A stretch of DNA of 7,065 nucleotides from UBA8346 sp050260935 (GTDB lineage: Bacteria; Bacillota; UBA4882; UBA8346), in the NCBI GenBank assembly GCA_050260935.1, contig JBLNCU010000100.1, forward strand, positions 1-7,065. Reading direction: 5' to 3'. The position numbers and the translations under genes are program-made. Every line of letters begins with the position of its first letter. Positions within the stretch are counted from its first letter, which is position 1. The notes below the pieces were generated by a model, which worked only from the letters and a program-made list of their open reading frames with translations, searched no databases and was not told where the DNA came from. Positions 1 through 5,713 of this stretch are shown in pieces.

Positions 1-2
1 GA

Positions 3-803
3 TTGATTATTGTGGGGGAACGGATCAACACCAGCCGGAAAGCGATAGCCCCGGCGGTGGAAGCGAAAGACGGGACTCTTATTCAACAGGAGGCTGTCAA
101 ACAACTGGAGGCGGGCGCTCAATATATTGATGTCAATTGCGGCACCATGGTTGATGAGGAGCCGGAGTATTTGGAATGGTTGGTGCAAACGGTCCAGGAA
201 GCCACCGGAGGGGGGCTCTGCTCCTTGGACAGCCCAAATCCGGCGGCCCTGGAGCGCGCTCTGCAAGCGCACCGGGGAAAGCCGCTAATCAATTCCATTA
301 CCGCCGAAAAAGAACGTTTGGAGGCGCTCCTGCCGCTCGTGCGGGATTATAAAACCGGTATCGTCGCCTTGGCAATGGACGACCAGGGGATGCCGGAAAC
401 GGCCGGGGAGCGCTTCGAGATTGCCGCCTATTTGGTCGAACGGTTAACCAAAACCGGAGTGGCTTTGGATGATATCTACCTAGATCCCATGGTCCGCCCG
501 GTGAGCACCGGGGGACATTACGGCCGGGTGGTCTTTGAAACTATCAGCCGGATCAAACGCGAGTTCCCAGGGATTCATACTATTTGCGGCCTTTCGAACA
601 TTTCTTACGGGTTGCCGGCCCGGAAGCTCATCAATCATACATTTTTAGTTATGGCTACAATGGCCGGCCTTGATGCAGCTATTCTTGATCCTCTGGATAA
701 AAGGCTGATATCGCTGTTATATGCTTCAGAGGTTTTATTGGAACGGGATGAGTATGCCTTGAATTATATTTCGGCTTTTCGGGAAGGGAAACTTGAATTT
801 TAG
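3..803 (+). CDS. Methyltetrahydrofolate:corrinoid methyltransferase (AcsE/MtgA type, DHPS-like fold)
   Basis: The 266-residue product matches the dihydropteroate-synthase-like TIM-barrel methyltransferases that move the methyl group of 5-methyltetrahydrofolate to the cobalt of a corrinoid protein. The N-terminus IIVGERIN is typical of the family. The pterin-binding residues described for the Moorella enzyme have counterparts at nearly the same positions: Asp76 in SLDS, Asn97 in LINS, Asp161 in YLDP and Asn199 in GLSN. Full family length indicates an essentially complete gene. The TTG start lies at the window edge, so its ribosome binding site cannot be seen; a slightly earlier start is possible. 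It precedes folD by 11 bases, so both probably serve folate one-carbon flow. Whether it is the acetyl-CoA-pathway enzyme (AcsE) or a methylotrophy paralog (MtgA-like) cannot be decided here because no corrinoid protein gene is visible. The cellular location should be cytoplasmic. Confidence 0.9.
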   Translation: MIIVGERINTSRKAIAPAVEAKDGTLIQQEAVKQLEAGAQYIDVNCGTMVDEEPEYLEWLVQTVQEATGGGLCSLDSPNPAALERALQAHRGKPLINSITAEKERLEALLPLVRDYKTGIVALAMDDQGMPETAGERFEIAAYLVERLTKTGVALDDIYLDPMVRPVSTGGHYGRVVFETISRIKREFPGIHTICGLSNISYGLPARKLINHTFLVMATMAGLDAAILDPLDKRLISLLYASEVLLERDEYALNYISAFREGKLEF

Positions 804-806
804 GAG
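803..806 (+). promoter_or_regulatory. Ribosome binding site deciding the folD start
   Basis: GGAG lies 8 bases before the ATG at 815. A GTG at 806 in the same frame overlaps this site and has no ribosome binding site at a useful distance, so the ATG at 815 is the better start. Confidence 0.7.
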
Positions 807-814
807 TGAATTGC

Positions 815-1669
815 ATGGCGGCGAAAATTATTGACGGCAAAGCGGTGGCGGCCCGGGTTAAAGAGGGCTTGAAAACGAAGGTTACGGAATTGACGGCTAA
901 AGGCAGCCAACCGGGTTTGGCGGTGGTTATCGTAGGAGATAATCCATCCTCCCGGAAATATGTGAACATGAAGAAAAAAGCCTGCGCCGATCTTGGCATC
1001 CATTCGGAAGAATATGCCTTGCCCGGAAATTGCGCCCAAGCGGAATTGTTGCGCTTAATCGGCGATCTCAACAACAACCCCAAGATTCACGGGATTTTGG
1101 TTCAGTTACCATTACCTAAACACCTTGATGAACAGGCGGTTATCGAGCGAATTTCCCCCGCTAAAGACGTGGACGGCTTTCACCCGATCAATGTGGGCAA
1201 ATTGTTGATAGGGATCCCCGGTTTTCTCTCTTGCACACCGGCCGGGGTCATGGAGTTAATCAAGGAGACCGGAGTGCCAATTAAAGGCAAAGAGTGCGTG
1301 GTCGTCGGCCGCAGCAATATCGTAGGCAAACCCCAGGCGGTCTTACTATTAAGGGAACACGGCACGGTTACCATTTGCCATTCGCGGACCACCAATCTTG
1401 CTGAGATTTGTCGCCGGGCGGATATATTGGTGGTGGCGGTGGGTAAGGCCGAGTTCATTACCGGAGATATGATTAAACCGGGGGCGGTAGTCATCGATGT
1501 CGGAACCAACGTCAATGCCGCCGGTAAACAAGTCGGTGATGTCCACTTCCAATCGGCGGCGGAGGTAGCCGGTTGGATTACCCCGGTGCCGGGCGGCGTC
1601 GGCCCGATGACCATCGCCATGTTAATGAAGAATACGGTAGAGAGCGCGGCCGGTTTTAACCATGTATAA
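815..1669 (+). CDS. folD: Bifunctional methylenetetrahydrofolate dehydrogenase / methenyltetrahydrofolate cyclohydrolase FolD
   Basis: The 284-residue cytoplasmic enzyme interconverts 5,10-methylene-, 5,10-methenyl- and 10-formyl-tetrahydrofolate, using NADP(H) or NAD(H). Hallmarks are all visible: the catalytic Tyr49-x3-Lys53 (YVNMK), Gln97 in VQLPLP, the KDVDG segment at 117-121 with the active-site Asp120, the Rossmann-domain signature GRSNIVGKP at 165-173, and the C-terminal PGGVGP at 259-264. Length equals the family norm. It follows the methyltransferase gene by 11 bases and its last 8 bases overlap the next gene, so it is in the middle of an operon. In acetogens FolD supplies the methylene-THF that is reduced to methyl-THF, the substrate of the enzyme encoded just upstream; methylene-THF reductase itself is not in the window. 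Confidence 0.97.
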   Translation: MAAKIIDGKAVAARVKEGLKTKVTELTAKGSQPGLAVVIVGDNPSSRKYVNMKKKACADLGIHSEEYALPGNCAQAELLRLIGDLNNNPKIHGILVQLPLPKHLDEQAVIERISPAKDVDGFHPINVGKLLIGIPGFLSCTPAGVMELIKETGVPIKGKECVVVGRSNIVGKPQAVLLLREHGTVTICHSRTTNLAEICRRADILVVAVGKAEFITGDMIKPGAVVIDVGTNVNAAGKQVGDVHFQSAAEVAGWITPVPGGVGPMTIAMLMKNTVESAAGFNHV

Positions 1670-2276
1670 GGCGATTATTTTCGATTTGGGCAATGTGTTG
1701 ATCTCCATTTCATACCCGCGGATTTTGGAGTATTGGTCCCAAATAAGCGGCAAACAGTTTACCGACATTCCGAAATATAAAAAAATCATCGATGAGGAAG
1801 AATTGTTGCTGGAGGTCGGACGGATTACCCCGGCGGAGTTCCGGAAGAGGGTGGCCTTTAAAACGGGTATGCAAATTGCCGATTCCGAGTTTGATAAGGG
1901 CTGGAACCGGATTTTTGTCGGTCTCAATCCGGGGATCGAGGAGGTTTTAACCCGGCTGCGACCACTCTACCGGCTGGTCTGCTTAACCAACACCAACTTC
2001 ATTCATACCTTGGAATGGCAAAAAGAGTACTCGCAGATAACCGGCTATTTTGAGAAAATATTTTGTTCCCATGAAATAGGCTGCCGGAAACCGGAGCCGG
2101 AAGCTTTTCAAACCGTGCTGGACTATTTAAAACTGTCTCCGGCGGAAGTAATTTTTATCGATGACAATGAAGCCAACATCGCGGGAGCCGCGAAAATGGG
2201 GATTACCGCCGTCTTGATGAAATCAGTGAGCCAACTATTCAATGATTTAAAGGAGTTGGGCATTCAAGTGGCATAA
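1662..2276 (+). CDS. HAD-superfamily phosphatase, YihX-like (subfamily IA)
   Basis: The 204-residue protein has all four HAD motifs: nucleophile Asp8 in FDLGNVL (motif I), Thr109 in CLTNTN (motif II), Lys143 in RKPEPE (motif III) and Asp167-Asp168 in FIDDNEANI (motif IV). The usual second motif I Asp is Gly10, as in E. coli YihX, a glucose-1-phosphate phosphatase; the layout (WSQISG near residue 25, WNRIFVGLNP near 81, TNTNFIHTLEW near 109) also recalls YihX. It therefore probably hydrolyses a small sugar phosphate or similar phosphoester in the cytoplasm, but the substrate cannot be read from the sequence. A helical cap lies at about residues 15-85. The ATG lies inside the end of folD (8-base overlap), which suggests translational coupling. 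A housekeeping or metabolite-repair role is as likely as a role in one-carbon metabolism. Confidence 0.88.
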   Translation: MYKAIIFDLGNVLISISYPRILEYWSQISGKQFTDIPKYKKIIDEEELLLEVGRITPAEFRKRVAFKTGMQIADSEFDKGWNRIFVGLNPGIEEVLTRLRPLYRLVCLTNTNFIHTLEWQKEYSQITGYFEKIFCSHEIGCRKPEPEAFQTVLDYLKLSPAEVIFIDDNEANIAGAAKMGITAVLMKSVSQLFNDLKELGIQVA

Positions 2277-2299
2277 CCATATCTGGGAGGGGATCGGCC

Positions 2300-2890
2300 A
2301 TGGAGAAACCCGGGAGCACAATAGGGCTTGTTCAGTACCTCGCTCTCGCCTATGACCTTGTGGAAGCGTTTTTCGCCGTGCTTTTCGGAGTGATTGCCAA
2401 TAGTCCAGCTTTAATGGGGTTCGGCTTCAACAGCCTGGCCGAGTTTGGCATCGGGCTGTCAGTGGTTAAACGGTTAAAAAACCCCAGCTATATGGCCGGT
2501 GACGGGCCGGACGCCGGTCAATCCAATTTCAGGCCTCCTGTCTTACGAGCGGTAATCTTTTTTATTTTAGGCTCTTATATTCTTATTCGATCTTTAAAAA
2601 TGTTATTGACATCAAATTTCCCGGCTGTTTCCCGGCCCGGGATCTTGATTGCCGTTATCTCCTTGTTAATTACGCCGTTGTTTGCCCTTTGGGGCTTTAA
2701 GGAGCCGGCCCCGGTTAAACCGTTAAGTTTCCAAAACATCCGGGCTTGCCTGTTGCTCTCGCTGGGGTTACTGATTGGACTCGGTTTGAATCTCGCCGGT
2801 ATCTGGCAGGCCGATCCACTGATGGGACTGGTAAGTGTGGGCTTTCTTTATAAAAAAACCCTTGATGGTTTATTGAGGGACGCGACCTAA
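2300..2890 (+). CDS. Small cation-diffusion-facilitator-like membrane protein with altered metal site
   Basis: The 196-residue hydrophobic protein has about six predicted membrane segments (roughly 14-34, 36-56, 80-101, 113-131, 148-167 and 170-187). The stretch YDLVEAFFAVLFGVIANSPA followed by LMGFGFNSLAEFGIGLSVVKRLK resembles TM1-TM2 of cation diffusion facilitators, in which the second segment usually reads like GFGLDSLIE; WQADPLMGLV near 169-178 resembles TM5-TM6. The TM2 metal-ligand Asp is replaced by Asn44, while Glu48 and Asp172 remain. There is no C-terminal cytoplasmic domain, as in other short family members. It may be a divergent metal or cation transporter, or a relative that has lost transport. 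GGGAGGGG lies 7 bases before the ATG. The gap to the HAD gene is 23 bases, so it should be co-transcribed. The assignment is by pattern memory and is moderate. Confidence 0.7.
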   Translation: MEKPGSTIGLVQYLALAYDLVEAFFAVLFGVIANSPALMGFGFNSLAEFGIGLSVVKRLKNPSYMAGDGPDAGQSNFRPPVLRAVIFFILGSYILIRSLKMLLTSNFPAVSRPGILIAVISLLITPLFALWGFKEPAPVKPLSFQNIRACLLLSLGLLIGLGLNLAGIWQADPLMGLVSVGFLYKKTLDGLLRDAT

Positions 2891-2910
2891 AAAATTAGAG
2901 GAGCTAATAC

Positions 2911-3423
2911 ATGGGGAAGATTGATTTCCAACCGGCCGCTGAGGATCAGGTACCGGTCCTGTTGAGCATTTATAATTACTACATTTTGAATTCCACCGCC
3001 ACCTTTCATAAACATCCCCTTTCCCGGGCCGAGATGAAGGCGCTCTTGTTTTCCGATGATCCCCGTTACCCGTCGTTCATTATCTATGACGGGGAAAATA
3101 TTTGCGGATATTGTCTTCTCAAACGTTTTCACGAACGGGAGGCCTACAACGGCACCGGCGAGGTGACCATTTATTTAAACCCCGGTTGTCAACGGAAAGG
3201 AATCGGCGGTTTAGCCGTTGATTATCTGGAGGAAGTTGCTAGAAAAAATCAGTTTCATACGTTAATTGCCTGCATCTGCGCGGAAAACGAAGGCAGCATC
3301 AGGTTGTTCGCAAGTAAAGGATATGAAAAATGCGGCCACTTCAAAGAAGTGGGGCGCAAGTTCGGCAGGTTGCTGGATGTTGTTTATTATCAGAAGATTT
3401 TGGAGTTCCCTTACGGAAACTGA
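2911..3423 (+). CDS. GNAT-family N-acetyltransferase, phosphinothricin acetyltransferase (Pat/YncA) type
   Basis: The 170-residue cytoplasmic protein is a single GNAT domain that transfers acetyl from acetyl-CoA to an amine. The acetyl-CoA pyrophosphate loop QRKGIG at 94-99 follows the beta-4 strand GEVTIYL, whose Glu84 is at the usual place for the catalytic acid. The C-terminal part, AENEGSIRLFASKGYEKCG then EVGRKFGRLLDVVYYQKIL, is diagnostic of the Pat/MddA/YncA subfamily, whose members acetylate phosphinothricin, methionine sulfoximine or sulfone and related amino acids. The natural substrate is probably an amino-acid analogue, but is not determined. AGAGGAG lies 7 bases before the ATG and the gap to the upstream membrane gene is 20 bases. 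It appears to be the last gene of the + strand operon, although no clear terminator follows it. Confidence 0.9.
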   Translation: MGKIDFQPAAEDQVPVLLSIYNYYILNSTATFHKHPLSRAEMKALLFSDDPRYPSFIIYDGENICGYCLLKRFHEREAYNGTGEVTIYLNPGCQRKGIGGLAVDYLEEVARKNQFHTLIACICAENEGSIRLFASKGYEKCGHFKEVGRKFGRLLDVVYYQKILEFPYGN

Positions 3424-3487
3424 AACCAATGTAATTATCGAAGATGGCCTATCCGAGCAACCAGCGACGGGCAACTCTTTTATACCC

Positions 3488-3514
3488 AGTGAAAAATTTT
3501 AGGTTTTTCGCACT
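3488..3514 (+). other. Inverted repeat upstream of the Ser/Thr/Ala-rich gene
   Basis: AGTGAAAAA (3488-3496) can pair with TTTTT-CG-CACT (3504-3514) across a 7-base loop, with the CG bulged: nine pairs in all. No T-run follows the 3' arm, so it is not a standard terminator. It could be a weak processing hairpin after the operon or an operator before the next gene. Confidence 0.3.
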
Positions 3515-3530
3515 CCCCGGTAGTTAATAA

Positions 3531-3539
3531 CATATTATA
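3531..3539 (+). promoter_or_regulatory. Candidate mother-cell sporulation (sigma E/K-like) -10 box
   Basis: CATATTATA fits CATANNNTA, and an AC at 3511-3512 lies upstream with 18 bases between them, slightly more than usual for sigma K. The predicted transcription start would fall at or inside the ribosome binding site (3544-3550), which argues against it. Similarity by consensus memory only. Confidence 0.2.
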
Positions 3540-3543
3540 AGAC

Positions 3544-3550
3544 AGGAGGT
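3544..3550 (+). promoter_or_regulatory. Strong ribosome binding site selecting the TTG start at 3558
   Basis: AGGAGGT is a near-perfect anti-Shine-Dalgarno match, 7 bases before TTG 3558. The upstream in-frame GTG at 3549 overlaps the site itself and so cannot be used with it. Confidence 0.75.
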
Positions 3551-3557
3551 GAACATT

Positions 3558-4007
3558 TTGGCAACATTATTAGACTATAGAGCAAGTATTGGCTCGAAAA
3601 CTTTTGGCTCGCCTGGATCTGTTATGTCGACATCCTCTACTACTCCCAGTTATATAGGCAGTATCGGGTTGATTGTAGGCAATGCCACCGGTATTAGGGT
3701 CCAGTTGCAAGGGGAAATTGGAGTCGCGGCAACTTCAGCCCCTGCCACTGTCACAATTACAATTGTTAAGAATGCCTCACCAGATCCTACTTTGCCAGCC
3801 GGCGGCAGAACAATTCTTACTCAAAACTATACTCTAGAATCAACCATAGCCAAGACAATAGCTATAAATGCCGCAGATTTAGACCCTACCCCAGGTCCAT
3901 CCACCCCCGGACAAATTAGTTATTCAATGTTTGCTCAAAACAGCGCCGGAAATAGCATAATAAGAACCGGGCCTGAAAATTTCGCAGGTTTGGCAATGAC
4001 GGACTAA
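3558..4007 (+). CDS. Ser/Thr/Ala-rich protein of unknown function, possible spore or surface structural protein
   Basis: I do not firmly recognise this 149-residue protein. It has no signal peptide or hydrophobic membrane segment, is rich in Ser, Thr, Ala, Gly and Ile, and has very few charged residues. The pattern looks like an all-beta domain: GIRVQLQGEIGV (45-56), ATVTITIVKN (63-72), GGRTILTQNYTLE (82-94), KTIAINAADL (99-108), GQISYSMFAQ (118-127) and a closing GPENFAGLAM (138-147). LLDYRAS at the N-terminus and the F-x-G-x-A ending vaguely recall Bacillus exosporium protein ExsC-like sequences; this comparison is from memory. The many Ser/Thr residues at 9-33 could be glycan acceptors, and glycosyltransferase genes lie downstream in opposite orientation. 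It stands alone: 134 bases after the acetyltransferase and before a terminator. The TTG start is chosen because of its excellent ribosome binding site. Cytoplasmic synthesis with assembly on the spore surface would fit, but is inference. Confidence 0.75.
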   Translation: MATLLDYRASIGSKTFGSPGSVMSTSSTTPSYIGSIGLIVGNATGIRVQLQGEIGVAATSAPATVTITIVKNASPDPTLPAGGRTILTQNYTLESTIAKTIAINAADLDPTPGPSTPGQISYSMFAQNSAGNSIIRTGPENFAGLAMTD

Positions 4008-4033
4008 TAATAAGACCTTAAACAGAAAAAATC

Positions 4034-4065
4034 GCCGCTTAAAAAACGGTGGCTTGGTTTTCTTT
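4034..4065 (+). terminator. Probable rho-independent terminator after the Ser/Thr/Ala-rich gene
   Basis: GCCGCT (4034-4039) pairs with GGTGGC (4048-4053), with two G-T pairs and an 8-base loop, followed by a T-rich tail (TTGGTTTTCTTT). A preceding A-run (4026-4031) can pair with the T-run and lengthen the stem. It sits 26 bases after the stop codon. On the minus strand the wobble pairs become A-C mismatches, although TTTTTT follows, so termination of the opposing glycosyltransferase transcript here would be weaker. Confidence 0.6.
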
Positions 4066-4130
4066 ATTAATGGATTATATAAGCCTTTATTTGGAAGTTT
4101 AACAACAGTCCTCAATCTCATTTGACGGTT

Positions 4131-4808
4131 TTAATTATGTCTTTCGTTTATTAGCTTATACATAGCAGCGACATCTCCTCGCGCGGCGATGTAACGGAAT
4201 AACAAATCATCATTATTATTAAGGTATTCCGGCGAGTTCTTAGCGGGTGTATGCCAAAGATGGTATATGATTTCATTCATTCTAAAATGTCTGCCGCAGA
4301 TAGTATCCAAAGAAATTACCATTGCCTCATCTTCACGGCCCCATCCCCTAAACCGTTCATCCAATCCTTGAACAGATTCAAAACATGCGCGGGTCATAAC
4401 ATTCATAAAGGCGCCGGGACAAGTTACTATTTCTTGAATATCAGTATCCCCCACTTGGATTATTTCCGGAATGTTTTGTGAAATTAACCGTTCGGTAGCT
4501 TCGCGGGTCAACCGGATGCCCTGATTGAAAGGGATAATCCACGGATGAACATGAATAAATATTTGAATCAAATTGATTAGATTCAAATTATAAACTACAT
4601 CGGTATCAACAATCAGGAACAAATCACCGCTGGCGCTTTTAGCTGCTTCATTAATGGCCCTAGCCCGGCAGAAGGGTTCACTATTGTCAACGCCTATACA
4701 AAGTTCTATCTGAGGTAGAAATTGTTCATAACGCCTTTTGTTGAGACTCCATATATTATCCCGATGGCCGTTATCCGGTTTATATGGTATGAGCGCCGAA
4801 ATTTTCAT
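4131..4808 (-). CDS. Glycosyltransferase, GT2-like with galactosyltransferase-type (GT7C-like) C-terminal motif, copy 2
   Basis: The 225-residue soluble protein has a GT-A layout: an N-terminal strand ISALIPYKPDNGHRD (3-17), a donor-side segment SEPFCRARAINEAA (43-56), the metal-binding VDTD (67-70) and the acceptor-side MNVMTRACFESVQGLDERF (135-153) followed by GWGRED (155-160). GWGxED is the motif of beta-1,4-galactosyltransferase-type domains. The conserved IYHLWH at 181-186 may provide a further metal-ligand His. It therefore probably transfers a hexose or N-acetylhexosamine from a nucleotide sugar, but donor and acceptor are unknown. It is a clear paralog of the gene just upstream, 26 bases away, and is co-transcribed with it. 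AAAGGAG lies 6 bases before the ATG. No transmembrane segment is present, so it would act in the cytoplasm. Confidence 0.85.
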   Translation of the reverse strand: MKISALIPYKPDNGHRDNIWSLNKRRYEQFLPQIELCIGVDNSEPFCRARAINEAAKSASGDLFLIVDTDVVYNLNLINLIQIFIHVHPWIIPFNQGIRLTREATERLISQNIPEIIQVGDTDIQEIVTCPGAFMNVMTRACFESVQGLDERFRGWGREDEAMVISLDTICGRHFRMNEIIYHLWHTPAKNSPEYLNNNDDLLFRYIAARGDVAAMYKLINERHN

Positions 4809-4834
4809 AGTTGACTCCTTTATCGCTTATAAAT

Positions 4835-5524
4835 TTATTGCGAACGTTCCCGAATAAGTTTTTTCATCGCCTCCGGACCATTCAAACCAGCTTGATAATA
4901 ATATCGAAATAAAGCACAGTTATTCTGATATTCAGGTGAGTTCAACTTCGCGCTGGAAGGATGCCATAAATGATATATTGTTTCATCCATCCGAAAATGA
5001 TTACCGCAGATTGTGTCCAATGATCGCGAAAAAGCAATATCTTCCCAGCCCCAACCTTTAAACCGTTCGTCGAATCCTCCTACGGCTTCAAAACATTCCC
5101 GAGTCATCACATTCATTAACGGACCTGCTTCGACAATTTCAGCCGCTTCGGCTTGGTTGGGTCCAAATGTGATTTTAGCGGCGGGGCCTTGTTCCATTAC
5201 CTGGTCACTGGCGGTTTGGGATAAAAGATAACATACTTTAAATGGCTGTAACCAATGATGAACATGCATATACAGATCAATTTTCCGGATGAGTTCAGGC
5301 TCAAAGATTACATCAGCATCTACGACGATAAATATTTCGCCGGTTGCTTTTTTAGCGGCTTCATTAACTGCTTTCCCTTTACAAAATGGTTCACTATAAT
5401 CCAAGCAAATGACTAATTCCAGTTCGGGCATTAATTTTTGGTATCTTTGGCGAACATATTCCATATTTAGATCCCGGCGTCCATTATCGGGTTTAAAAGG
5501 AATTAATACAGAGAGTTTGCTCAT
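4835..5524 (-). CDS. Glycosyltransferase, GT2-like with galactosyltransferase-type (GT7C-like) C-terminal motif, copy 1
   Basis: The 229-residue protein has the same architecture as its downstream paralog: LSVLIPFKPDNGRRD (4-18), YSEPFCKGKAVNEAAKKATG (43-62), VDAD (68-71), MNVMTRECFEAVGGFDERF (137-155), GWGWED (157-162), SLDTICGNHFRMDE (168-181) and IYHLWHP (183-189). The copies differ most in the middle (about 95-130), the likely acceptor- or donor-specifying part, and at the C-terminus. This suggests two related but distinct sugar additions in one glycan. DxD plus GWGxED predict a metal-dependent GT-A enzyme; whether it uses UDP-Gal, UDP-GalNAc or another donor is not readable. The ATG follows AGGTGGGG by 4 bases. 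It heads a two-gene unit, with a 189-base spacer to the fucosyltransferase gene that contains a tandem repeat and a possible promoter. Confidence 0.86.
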   Translation of the reverse strand: MSKLSVLIPFKPDNGRRDLNMEYVRQRYQKLMPELELVICLDYSEPFCKGKAVNEAAKKATGEIFIVVDADVIFEPELIRKIDLYMHVHHWLQPFKVCYLLSQTASDQVMEQGPAAKITFGPNQAEAAEIVEAGPLMNVMTRECFEAVGGFDERFKGWGWEDIAFSRSLDTICGNHFRMDETIYHLWHPSSAKLNSPEYQNNCALFRYYYQAGLNGPEAMKKLIRERSQ

Positions 5525-5551
5525 TGTTCCCCACCTATAAATATTAATAAT

Positions 5552-5589
5552 TTTTATTAATCAAGCGGCTTTTTATCAATCTAGAGGCT
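5552..5589 (-). repeat. Two-copy 19-bp tandem direct repeat upstream of a glycosyltransferase
   Basis: TTTTATTAATCAAGCGGCT (5552-5570) and TTTTATCAATCTAGAGGCT (5571-5589) are adjacent and agree at 16 of 19 positions. Read on the minus strand, toward the gene starting at 5524, each copy carries CC[GT]CT[AT]GATT followed by A/T. The period is not continued on either side. It may be an operator or leader element. Confidence 0.65.
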
Positions 5590-5602
5590 TTATATTTTAT
5601 TT

Positions 5603-5611
5603 TATCTTATG
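5603..5611 (-). promoter_or_regulatory. Candidate sporulation-type -10 box (CATAAGATA) for the paired glycosyltransferase genes
   Basis: On the minus strand CATAAGATA fits CATANNNTA. Transcription would start near 5597, leaving a leader of about 70 bases that includes the tandem repeat. No convincing -35 element is at the usual distance, and such matches are frequent in AT-rich DNA. Confidence 0.25.
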
Positions 5612-5713
5612 AAACAATGGTCCTGTTGAAAACGGGAAAAAGGCAGTTTTGATGATGCTGATGGACCAAAGTACACTAGATGCGGTGTCCCAAAGGATTT
5701 GCAATAAAAGTTT

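Larger units (their letters stand above)
5525..5713. other. Spacer between the fucosyltransferase and paired glycosyltransferase genes
   Basis: The part near the downstream gene (5525-5610) is very AT-rich and holds a 7-bp inverted repeat (ATTAATA at 5543-5549, TATTAAT at 5555-5561), the 19-bp tandem repeat and a CATAAGATA box. The other part (5611-5713) is of more balanced composition, codes for nothing convincing and contains TGGTCC (5618-5623) and GGACCA (5663-5668) as a long-range inverted pair. No terminator with a good stem and T-tail is evident after the fucosyltransferase gene, so read-through is possible. Confidence 0.5.

Noticed and set aside
679..1083. Minus-strand open frame of 134 codons opposite the methyltransferase/folD junction
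   Set aside because: It lies opposite two clearly conserved proteins and shows no domain; it is a shadow frame of GC-rich codons.
1180..1620. Minus-strand open frame of 146 codons within folD
   Set aside because: Antisense to the conserved NAD(P)-binding domain of FolD; composition is Pro/Thr-rich as expected for a shadow frame.
1683..1691. Apparent loss of a catalytic Asp in the HAD motif (DLG rather than DxD)
   Set aside because: Gly at this place is normal in the YihX-like subgroup and many related HAD proteins, so it is not evidence of inactivation.
3424..3487. Terminator directly after the acetyltransferase gene
   Set aside because: I found no GC-rich stem followed by a T-run; the only hairpin nearby (3488-3514) lacks the T-tail.
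3924..4121. Minus-strand open frame of 65 codons in the convergent gap
   Set aside because: It covers the 3' end of the Ser/Thr-rich gene and the terminator hairpin, whose A/T runs give the Lys/Phe-rich translation. No ribosome binding site.
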